Positions 11,653-21,689 of a stretch of DNA of 64,000 nt are shown piece by piece. The DNA is from Narthecium ossifragum (taxonomy: Eukaryota; Streptophyta; Magnoliopsida; Dioscoreales; Nartheciaceae), in contig OY986971.1 in assembly GCA_963920575.1 (NCBI GenBank), positions 124,001 through 188,000 on the forward strand, read 5' to 3'. The notes beneath the pieces were generated by a model. The model was not told the origin of the DNA. It saw only the letters and a program-made list of their open reading frames with translations, and did not search any database. A program made the translations under genes and the position numbers. Position 1 is the stretch's first letter. Each line of letters starts with the position of its first letter.

Positions 11653-14615
11653 ATGGGTTCTATGAGGAAAGGGGAAAGCGAGGGGGAGTGGGAGGGCGAG
11701 ATCAAGGTGGAGAAGAGAGACGAGAACGAGGCTGCGAAGGAGCAGATGGAAACTCCCATTCTGCAGCAGCAGCAGCAGGAGGAGGAGGAGGATGGCGCGC
11801 GAGAGGAAACCAACAGGTATGCTGCTAGTTTTACGGGTAATGATGGCTGGGTTTGGACTCCGTGTGATTCCTTGACTTAGATAGATGGGGTTTAGCTCCA
11901 ATCCTCGATTTTAACCTTGCTATCGATCACTAGGATAGATCTTTATTTTCTATGCAACAAACTAGGAGAAAGGAATTAGGAAAGATTACCAATAATCAGG
12001 CAAGCACATCGGTGCTGGCATCTGTCCGGGTTATCCAAAGGCCGAGGTGGTGTTGGATAATGGTAGTGGTGCTGGTGGTGTAGATAATGGTGGCAATCTC
12101 TACCCGCTGCCCAAGAGGAAGATGGCAATCCTTGCCTTTGTCTTAAACTACATTAAAATGCGGATAACAATGGAAAAATCCTCTGGTTTTGTCTTCTTAT
12201 TAGCGTCCCCTTTGCTCCGTTCGCCTCATCACTGCGGAAGCTAATACCAAGCATTTGCTTCTTTCAGTCGAGCAAAATTTCATCCGGTCATCATGTTAGG
12301 TGAGTCTCCACCTTCAATATATAGAGATAAAGGGGAAAGTTGGAAACTGACGAAGTGGAGACATGAAATTTCACCTCATTTTAGATCTCCTCCGTTAACC
12401 AGTTTCAAAGTGCAAACAGTCTCCTTTAGTTGCTTTCAACCCATGAACCTATATTCAAATGCGTATGCTAACCATTATTCTTGTTCTTGTTTGGGATCAT
12501 GGAGACCTCCGCTGGTTACGGACATTGCTGCTGCTCTTGCACAGCTCACAATCTTCTATGGAGGATCAATTAGCGTGTATGATGCAGTCCCCCCTGAGAA
12601 GGTGACATTCTTTTACCTACCAGAGTCCCCATACCCTCCTCTGATCCATCATCTGTTATGTACTCATCGCATCTTGTACAAATCTGGTAACAGGCACAAG
12701 CAATCATGTTTATTGCTGCTGCTGCTGCTGCGGCTGCTGGAGCAAACACCATGAATGCCAAGCCCCCAGTGATGCCTGGCACCCACCCCAATGCAGCTAT
12801 TCCTGCTGCTGTGGCTTCACCGGTTCTCACAAGGTCTCTGTCACTGCAAAGCTCTTCTTCAGCAATGGGAACAACAGGAGAAACCCAGCAGGCACTGATC
12901 ATTTCCAATCCAAATAGTCCCCTCTGCAAACTCCAAGCTGGTATATCAAGATCCCTAATAATTTCTCTCTGACTCCTCTTAATTCTGTCTGCTGGATTGA
13001 TGTTATTTATTCCTCCCTTTCCAATTCCCTCACATATTTTATGGTTTATGCTCCTGCCTACAGAGCTTCCTGGTGCGAGGAGGCACTCTCTTCAGCGGTT
13101 CTTGGAGAAGCGCCGTGACAGGTACTTCTAACCCTTCAATTTGCAAATACCACAGCATCTATTGCTAGTTTTTAACTGCACTAAACATGAAATATTAATT
13201 CAATGGTCAATCTGTATAATCTGAAATGAGCCGTAGTAGCACAATTGACGAGTTAATTTCAAATCAGAGGTGATGGTAGAGAATGAGTTTCACTGAGGCT
13301 TGCTTGTTCTTGTATGGTAAGTATTCAGGGTGTAAAAGCATGCCCTGAAGACCAGTTGTACCATGGAATTCTAAGGAAAATACAACTAAGCTCAGGAATT
13401 TAACAAAATATTCCTTTGACCACTTAATCTAAAGGGTTGTAGTTCATAAACACCAAATTCAGACGACAGTTTCATAGCACCCTGCTTCTTGTCTCTCATC
13501 ACTTCACCGTGTCAGCTGTCAGCTTGATTTTGTTACTATTTCGGTGGTTAAAGAGTGATTCAGTATTTCAGTGGTAAATTAAGCAACATATTTTGGTTGT
13601 AGATAGGTATTTTTTTCTCCGAAACTAATAAAATCCCAGAGTAGTGAGATGCAATAGTATAGCTTTGAGTTTGTCTAGTGGACAGCGCAAGGAAAAGTGT
13701 ATGTGAGAAGAGAAACCTAACAGTCAGGAGTCAGGACTGTTAGGTACATTCTGCTGGTGAGCCCTTACCAAAGACGTCCAGTATATTTTTCATGGTACAA
13801 TTTACAAGTCAATTAGTATGATATCTTTCTAGCTTTGTATTTCGGATCCAATAATTCTTCTTATTTTTCTTTTCTTTTTTGCTATTTATGTGCGCTCTCA
13901 AATTAATGCAAGGAAACAGGATCCTAAAATCAATTGTTACTACACTTTCATGAGTTTGTCATTTAGTCCCCAAGGACAAGGAGGTATCCCATGGATTATA
14001 GTATGCAGACCTTCACTTAGGAATATAGGTGGGGACAGGACAACAACTGTACCTCACTGGTATGAGGTTCTGTGTTTGGTTTATCTAACAACCAGTGGCC
14101 AACAACAGAGAAGCAAAGGAATGCTTCCCTCCAATCTGGGTTCTACTGCCTTACTTGGTTTCGGTGGACCCTTCCTTTTACCGTAGGACTGCATAAGTTG
14201 ATCCTTCTCTGCTCTTCCTACTTCCGGCTATTTCTGTCTAAAAATACCCCATGGTGACCAAATTTTATTCTGGGTCCGTGGGACCCGTTGACTGCACTTG
14301 CTGATGGTGTTCAAATCTTATGTGGTCACTGTCTAGATAGGCTGATACTTATGTGTTTAGGTCTTACGTGCAGGTAACCAATCGTGTGGTAGCCACCCAA
14401 TAACTCGCACGGTTTTGCTGGATAGAAAGATAAAAATCCAATCGAAGCGAAACTAACGCTGTTTGTGTATTAGCACGGACTATATATAAGGTCATGTCAC
14501 TAATGCTGTAATGTTTGGGTTCTCTGGCAGGATTGGGAGCAGGGCTCCATACGCATCTGCAAAGACTTCAGACAGCATGGCAGTGGGCCTCGAAGCTAAG
14601 CCTCAGCTCAGTTGA
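11653..14615 (+). CDS. Jasmonate ZIM-domain (JAZ/TIFY) repressor
   Basis: Recognised exons are 11653-11816 (acidic and Gln/Glu-rich N-terminus), 12268-12299, a TIFY exon ending at 12601, 12694-12940, 13064-13121 and 14531-14615. The TIFY exon encodes LTIFYGGSISVYDAVPPEK and the next begins AQAIMFIAAAAAAAAG, the classic ZIM helix. Exons 13064 and 14531 give the Jas motif ELPGARRHSLQRFLEKRRDR followed by IGSRAPY, matching SLx2Fx2KRx2Rx5PY. Known JAZ proteins are nuclear repressors that bind MYC factors through Jas and NINJA through TIFY, and are degraded through COI1 with jasmonoyl-isoleucine. Two oddities are a Gly in place of Ile in the LPIARR degron core, and an unresolved border of the TIFY exon. 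Its best acceptor (exon start 12545) is one base out of phase with the preceding exon. The family call is very strong, but the N-terminal model is provisional. Confidence 0.9.
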
Positions 14616-16385
14616 GACTCTGAAACTACTCCAGCTCGATTCCAGGAAAGATTCGAGCTAGCTTTTGTCCTGTATGAGATACTCTTTGAAGAACCTTGAC
14701 CCCTGCTGGGACTTATCTTCCTCTACTCGTATATAAGGTCATCTGCAACTATTGACTCTTTCCCGACATTACACATTAGTGTCTCACCGTCCGCTATATA
14801 TCCTGATAAATAGGTTATTTGCTACAATCGGTTTCTGCATTGTGATAAGGTGGCCCTTGCGTTGTCAACTAAAATAGTATTAGTTGGGTGCCACTTATCC
14901 TCGGATCAGGATGGGCTTTAGAGGAGTGCTGCTGATTATTCGATGAGTTTGGTATCGCTATGGACGTGAGGAGGTGTGCAGCCATATGTGCTCTAAGTTC
15001 CCCGGGGGCTTTTGCAGGGGAGTAGTGATTAGGAGGGTTTTTAAATAATAATAACAGTGTATCCTCCACGAACTGAATCAGATCCCTGTATAATATGCAA
15101 AACCCTGTTAGCTTGGATGAGATCTAAACAGATTTCATTTCATCCGTTGGTATGCTATGAGGCAAACAGGTCCCGTTTTCCCCACAGGTCTCAGTAACTG
15201 AAATATAACGGGCAGATTTATCTAACGCACAAATTTACATATATCCCGGTGTTTGCAGTCAAAAGAGAGCAGGAAGAAATAACGACGAGTACTGTATGCA
15301 GGGGAGATGATATAAAGAGCAGGATTCATTCAGCCAAGCGCTGTGTATTGCTCTGTAAAATAAATAATCAGCAAATATCATCTTCAACATGCTTTAACAC
15401 TGCTTCGGACCTTGGGTGAGGCCATTGCCAAGCATGTGTACAATATCATCTTCATCTTTGTGCATTCCATCCCTGTCGATAATCAACCAATCCAGAACCA
15501 TGTCTACAATATTTACAATCTGAGATGATAAGCAGCTGTATAACTCTGTCAAAAGGAACGAGTTAAGGGTTTAAATTCCCTTGAGGGGACTTTATGGATA
15601 GTAAGTTGTAATAGCATTTGTGCACCTAAATAAAAGAAAAAGAAACAACGAGTCTGTCATTTATGGTTGTACTAGGATCAAAGAAGACACAAGCCTTTTG
15701 GAGATAAATCTCAAGAAAACAACCTTCGGAAAGATAATAAAATGAAGGGAACGTCGGTTTTTTCAGAGCAGTAGTAGTTAGAACCGTCCTGTAAAGTTAT
15801 AACAAAAGATGCAGCCAAACATGAAATGTTGAAGTTGCTACCCAAGGAAAATCTCAAATTTCCAATGCATCAAGAACATCTGACATATATTGTAGGTAGA
15901 AATTCAAACAAAACACCTATTTGATTGTGCTAAATTACGTATTAGACTTACAAAAGTTGATTTTGAGCTTTTGCAAGACATCTACTATCCACCTTTAAGT
16001 CTCTATTCACCATCTAGAATGAAAAAGCAGAAGAAATGGAATTCATATATTAAAAACATTTACACATCCATGCACTTCTGAATTGCACCACTCTAATCAG
16101 TTCCCGATCATTGCCATAAAAAAGCTCAAAGCCTAGAACACACCAAGTAATACTACTGCAAAACAGTGTGATTAAAGGTACAACTGCACACACATTTCAA
16201 ACCTTGAAAAAAAAATCCAAAGGTTGCACTACGGCCTCATAGATCCACATGTTACTACAGAATTACAAAGATGTTGCGTAAAGATTCCAGCTAGTACTGA
16301 AGATAGTTTCAACAAGTCTGCTAGACAGGAATGAAACCTTCAGATTACAGCTAATTGTTCCATCACCAATTACTGACAGCAGGCC
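14616..16385. other. Convergent 3' flanks of the JAZ and FAX genes
   Basis: The JAZ 3' untranslated region is followed by the 3' flank of the minus-strand FAX gene. No further gene, tRNA or clear repeat is seen. Confidence 0.5.
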
Positions 16386-18449
16386 CTATCCATGTAAGCT
16401 GCGAAGGATACCATGAAAATAGCCACCAACCATCACCAAAGACACGAGAGATACGATACCTGCTGGAAACACCTTTCCTGAATTCTTGAAGCGAGAGCCC
16501 ATCACTGCTAGGAGTGCAGCAGATAAACCTGAAAATTGAGACATGAAAGGAGACCATGATTTCAATAGTGGATTCAGGAAAGCCTTCCAACTCAAAGGAA
16601 CAGAAACATTCCTGTAATCATCATCTACCTAACCCCAAGGACGATGCAAAAGCGGGTCTTGCAGGGAGTTGTGTGTACACAAAATAGAGAAGCACGGCTG
16701 ATGTCCCTCCAGCAGCTAATGACTTCTGGCTACCACTTTTTACGTATCCCATAACTCCACCAACTATTATAAGACCAAAGCAAACAGCGAAAGATAATCT
16801 AGTTTGAGGATTCTAGAAGCATTGTAAGCCAATAGACTAAGCAATTTAGACTTCAAAATTCAAGCTCAAAGCTCATGCTATCCAACCATTCAGAGTATAC
16901 TAACTTGAGAATTCTTTGTTAATTCCACCAATTTGATAAAGATTTTTAGACAGAACATTAAGGTGTTCATATAGAAAAAGGTTTCAGACACTAGTTCATT
17001 TTTACTCGTTCACAACTCTCTGACAAATAAATCAGTTTTAGTTGACAAAATACATGTTGGGATTTTTCCTCCCATGAGGATCGATGGCAGCGACAGGTGA
17101 AGAAGAAGAAGATCAAGTTGAAATCGATCCGGATAGGCTAGGGATCAATCCCGCTCAAAAAAGTAAAGAGTCGGTTCTCTGGAAGAATTTGGGATCAATC
17201 CCAAATGGGTCCGGATCGATCCCAAGTTGATGCAGTAAGAAAACAGTTTCTGGATTGAATTTGGGATCGATCCCAAGATGCAGGAACAAGCGACTGGTTC
17301 GAGCAGGTTAATCAAGCGGATGGTTTGGATTAACCCTTGGGCCGGTTTAATTAGACTTGATGGGATTAGTGGCTATAAAAGAGGATGTAAACTAGGGTTT
17401 TCTATGTGATAGTGTGTTGGTGCTTGTAACGGCTAGGGTTTGATGAGAGTCCAAAGAAGTCGTGAGAGACTTCTTGAGAGCTCAGAGGGTCGTTCATCCT
17501 CTCTAACAAATCGTTCTAACCCTTGTATCCCTCTTTTATAGTGCATCCTTCATCCTCCGCCGCCAGTGATTTTTCCTTCCGGTTGTTGCCAGGAGGTTTT
17601 CCACGTAAATCTTGTCTCTATATTTTTATTTTGCTATTGGTTCGGTTGTCTCTTCCTCTGAGACATCCCAGGCTTTCCACGTGAATCCTTTGTCTCTAAA
17701 TTTTTCCTTTGTTATTGGTTTGGTTGTCTCTTCCGCTGAGACATTCCGTTGTATCTGATGAGTCCGCGGCATCACCGGAGCCCTCAGATCCCCAACAATA
17801 CAAACATCCATCGAGTAATACAATATCGGGTACACATGTGGACGAAGACCAGCACTCTCACCGCAAAACCTAGAGTGTGAAAATATTCACGGATTGAAGG
17901 AAAGAGAATAAACTCATGAAAGCAAGATAAACTGTGAGCTAGTAGATGGGAGCGGGAGCTAGAGGATCAATACGAAGATACCAATTGGAAAGGGAATGGA
18001 CTAATACCTCCGACGAGGGCAGCATAGCCCAGTGTCAGCTTCTGGGACATGGACATCCCGCTCATCTTCTTCTCCTCCTCCGATCCCCCTTCACTGTCCT
18101 CTCGATCTCCCCCTCGGCCGCCGCCTCCGCTGCCGCCCTTGAAACCCTCTCCTCCACCTCCTCCTTCGCCGCCGCCTCCTCCTCCTCCCACTTGCACCTC
18201 GATCGCCTCCTTGGATACTGCTGGACCGGCAGTATTTGGCGCGGCGTCAGAATCAGCGAAAGCCAGGAAAGGGCGCGCCCTCGATCTCGATTGAGAATGG
18301 AAAGATATCCGGATAGGGACAGTGGGTGTCTCTATCCCGCTGCGAGAGGTGGCGGATCGGCGGCAGACGGGGGCGGCAGGGGAAGGAGGTAGGGTAATCC
18401 AGAGACCGCTTGACCGAGTGGTGGCGACAGTGACCGCGGCGGAAGCCAT
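16386..18449 (-). CDS. FATTY ACID EXPORT-like chloroplast membrane protein (TMEM14 family)
   Basis: Three exons, 18449-18008, 16763-16629 and 16528-16386, join in frame to 239 residues. The first 60-odd residues are rich in Ala, Ser, Thr and Arg with few acids, as in a chloroplast transit peptide. A long Gly run (about 88-115) and an acidic patch (116-127) follow. Residues 134-239 form a TMEM14 domain with four hydrophobic helices: SQKLTLGYAALVGVGGVMGY, SGSQKSLAAGG, LGLGLSAALLAVMGSRF, and a last helix around FPAGIVSLVSLVMVGGYFHG. FAX proteins export fatty acids from plastids through the envelope; the length and N-terminus fit a FAX2-like member. An in-frame ATG at 18473 could add eight residues. 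Intron 1 carries a solo LTR. Confidence 0.9.
17055..17797 (+). mobile_element. Solo LTR with 5-bp target-site duplication
   Basis: The element begins TGTTGGGATTTTTCC and ends CCCCAACA. It is flanked on both sides by ATACA (17050-17054 and 17798-17802), a perfect 5-bp duplication. It contains a TATA-like ggctataaaagagg near 17370 and several palindromic ggatcgatcc blocks near 17120-17280. No internal gag/pol sequence is present. It is therefore a solo LTR left by recombination between LTRs, sitting in intron 1 of the FAX gene in the opposite orientation. The superfamily (Copia or Gypsy) cannot be decided from the LTR alone. Confidence 0.93.
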
Positions 18450-18572
18450 TTGGTTAATAGGAACCAAAGCCATTGGTGAGCCGGCCCAAGTAGTCTGCAA
18501 CTGATGGATGGTGGGGACTACCAATTTGAAATTAGTAAGTATGTTAATTTGTACCAACACTTGTGAGTGTAA

Positions 18573-18645
18573 TCCGTTGTAGTCTAGTTGGTCAGGATAC
18601 TCGGCTCTCACCCGAGAGACCCGGGTTCAAGTCCCGGCAACGGAA
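18573..18645 (+). tRNA. tRNA-Glu (anticodon CTC)
   Basis: The 73-base cloverleaf has acceptor stem TCCGTTG paired with CAACGGA, a D-arm around TAGTCTAGTTGGTCAGGATA, an anticodon loop in GGCTCTCACCC giving CTC, and a T-arm with GGTTCAAGTCC. A T-rich RNA polymerase III stop (TTTTATTTTATTTTTC) follows immediately. It lies about 125 bp from the FAX start codon. Confidence 0.96.
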
Positions 18646-18732
18646 TTTTATTTTATTTTTCTTTTCTGGGGCTTTCAAAACTTTTTATTTTTGAATATTT
18701 TGGTTTTATAAATAGTTGGGTATTTTTAGTTT

Positions 18733-18790
18733 GCTTGCTTAGATGAGCCCGCAGGCTAGGTTACAACCTAGTTCCGTATAATACTTCTTC
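18733..18790 (-). repeat. LINE-type 3' tail remnant
   Basis: The block tagatgagcccgcaggct resembles, in reverse, the gggctcatct-A-rich 3' ends seen at other LINE fragments in the window (39647, 42754, 61205). It is a short remnant only. Confidence 0.4.
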
Positions 18791-19518
18791 AATAGCCCAA
18801 GCACTGCAGCACGGGAGAAGAGGGGAGAGGGAGGGCGAGGAATATAGAGGATCCTCATTAAAGCTGGCGAAGGTGGTGGTCCGAAGACACAGGCAATCAG
18901 GTATCCTCCTCTCGCTTACTGTTATGGCATTGCTAATAATGGCATAATTGATTACAGAGGTGAAGGAAAGAAGGTACGGTGGGCGTCGCTTGGGCCGGCG
19001 TAACCGTTGGAAAGACACAGGTTTATTAGCTGGCCGGCGCACCATAAACGCATCTTCCTAATATAGCAGACGACCTCTCCACTCTCCCCGCGCCGCCTTT
19101 AAATCATTGGTAAAGAAGGGCTGACCGGATCTACACCTCTCTCTTATTTTCATGTCTTACGACGACACTATGCCAAATACCTAGGTTACTCTCTCTTTTA
19201 GGTTTTTCTTTTTCTTCTTAATTAGTTGTAGGCCTCTTCTTTTTCTTCTTCTCCTCCTCCTCTCAAAGGAGAAAGAATAAGAGAGCCTTTCTCTCTCCCT
19301 CCGTTTCCTCTCATTCTCTCCCTCCGTTTCTTCTTCTTCTTGCTCCTCCTCCTCCAGTGCGGCCGTGATCCTACGGCCGCTGCCCCATGCATCCTTTCGT
19401 TGTTATCGAGCGCGGGCTCTGAAGTAGAGGAGGAGGAGAAGGAAAAAGACCCCAAAAAAGAAAAGAAAAGGAATTTCTATTCTTTGGGAAGTAGACACAT
19501 AGAGAGAGAAAGGTAGAG

Positions 19519-20383
19519 ATGAAGAGCAAGGAAATTAAAGAGGCATTGCTGCAGGCGACATCTTCGTCGTCATCATCGGATAGCGAGATAGAAGAGGAGG
19601 AGCAGGAGGTGGTGGTGGAGGAGGAGTCACCTGCAACGTGGGGCCGGGCCAAGAGCCTCATCGAAGCCATCGGAGGTGGTAACAGGAAGCGCCTGCTATT
19701 AAAACAGCTCTCCATGAGAGAGACGACCCGGGAGGCCAAGTGGGAGAAGCGTCGCCGGCAGATCCTGCAGCGGCGTAGGATGATGATGACCGGCGGCGAG
19801 GGGAGAGACGAGGAGGACGAGGACCTGGATGGAGGGAGTGGGAGTTCGAAGAGGGTTGAGGGTAAGGTCAGAAGCCTGACCGATGAGGATCTGGACGAAC
19901 TGAGGGGCTCCATCGAGCTGGGATTCGGGTTCAACGAAGAGGACGGAGGGCATGACCTCTGCGACACCCTCCCCGCCCTCGATCTCTACTTCGCCGTCAA
20001 CAGACAGCTCTCTGATCCAAAGCTCAATTTTTCATCCTCAGGCAGCCTGGCCTCTCCCAGCACCACCTCATCCTCGTCCACCCTGTGCGGCACCCCCAGC
20101 CCCAGGAGCCCCCACCACCAGCAGCCGGCCAACAACAACAACGATTCGTCATGGAAGATCTTCAACCCTGGTATATAAGATATACCTAATATATATTTAT
20201 ATATATCTCTGTTGTTGTTTTTGGATACCTAGCTACCAAACATATATGCTTGCATGCATGGCGGATGTGCATGAATTGAGTTGGGTGTTGCGTTCGGATG
20301 CAGGAGACAACCCGCAACACGTGAAGACGAGGTTGAGGCACTGGGCTCAGGCTGTCGCTTGCTCCGTGAGGCAATGCTGCTGA
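19519..20383 (+). CDS. DUF1685 family protein
   Basis: Two exons, 19519-20170 and 20304-20383, join in frame (G|GA) to 243 residues. The N-terminus has a Ser run followed by a Glu/Val acidic stretch, then a basic segment rich in Arg (KWEKRRRQILQRRR). The hallmark motif RSLTDEDLDELRGSIELGFG lies at about 118-137, followed by LCDTLPALDLYFAVNRQ and a Ser/Thr/Pro-rich linker. The protein ends with the family's typical VKTRLRHWAQAVACSVRQ. The family is plant-specific and its function is unknown. The start codon follows a purine-rich leader and is the first ATG in the frame. Confidence 0.93.
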
Positions 20384-20850
20384 ATCCAATCGACCAACGA
20401 CGCCCCCGCGCGCATCATGAAGTTATAAATGATTGGGAATTAAAGCACGGGTGTTTGCCGCATTAATTTGTCTCGCCTCACCTCTTTCAGAGTCTTATAT
20501 AGAGCGTCACCGTGGTCATCATCGTCTAGCTTTGTACATATATTAGCTAGCTGGTGTTCTCCTCCGTCTTTGCTTCGCCTTCTTCTATGCTTAATTACTT
20601 GTGTCTTCTTCCGGTCTATGTTTCTCCCTCGCGGAGTTCAATTGTTCTTTCTTCTCCTTCTCTTTTGTAGTAGTTTAGTAGTCATCCACAGCTGCTCGTC
20701 TGGTCAAGTAGACAGCATGCATAAGCAAGCCCAAGAGCGCTCCGATCCGTCCGACACATGCTTTAAAAAGCTGACGTCCAAGGAGTTGTGGGCTTTTGGT
20801 AGGCATTACTATATATAATGGCAGTCGTCAAGCTCCAGCAGCAAGCAACA

Positions 20851-20888
<38 letters not shown>

Positions 20889-21689
20889 GAGGAATCTAAC
20901 TAACGGACATTTTGGTGTACTGCTTTCCTTCATGTTGAATCGTTGATCTCTTGTTTCGCATGTTATCAACTCCCATCTTCATGTGTTATTTTCTTCTTCT
21001 TTTCTCCATTTGATAAAAACAATTGCAACATATAAAAGACCTCTCTATGTGATTCGAAAACTGTACAACTATATGGTACAGTTGCCGCAAAGCCAATCGA
21101 TTTGCTCCGAAATAATTCAAAGAATTTTTAATATAAACACGAGATCCAACAAAAAAGTTACGACAACAGTTTGCCACATGACTCCAAGGAGTCGTAATGC
21201 CATAATGCTTCCTGTGTTAAAGAAATTTTTTTAACAAAGACGAAAGCAGAACACACATTACAGTGAGTCATTACCTGTACTCTCGGGTCATTTAAAAGAC
21301 GCCTCTCTAGATGTATCTTACAGTGCAGCGCATTCTTCGCACTTTTCTTGTCTGTAGTAATTTATTCTTCCTGTCCGACTCTCAAATTCTTGTGCGATTG
21401 CCTAAATGTACAGCTTATATACAGGATGCCGACTCACCAACTATGACCTCACAATTCATGCCTCTTTGAACCTATCTGCCTTCTCAATGCAGCCAACAGA
21501 CAGTTCAATCCTTTGCAACCACGTGAGCAAATTGATGAACACACTAATTCATGGGGCGAGAACAGGTGAAGAATAGCTTAAAGTTTGAACAGATGAGCAA
21601 GATCCTCTCCAATCTGAAAATCTGTACCCATTGGCAGTCATTCTCAGCTAAGGGCATAAAGGATTGGCAAGGAAGAAAATAAATGCAAG
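20384..21689. other. Convergent 3' flanks with a (GA)n microsatellite
   Basis: This region is the 3' flank of the DUF1685 gene and then of the minus-strand DUF547 gene. A GA dinucleotide run lies at about 20852-20882. Nothing else is recognised. Confidence 0.6.
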
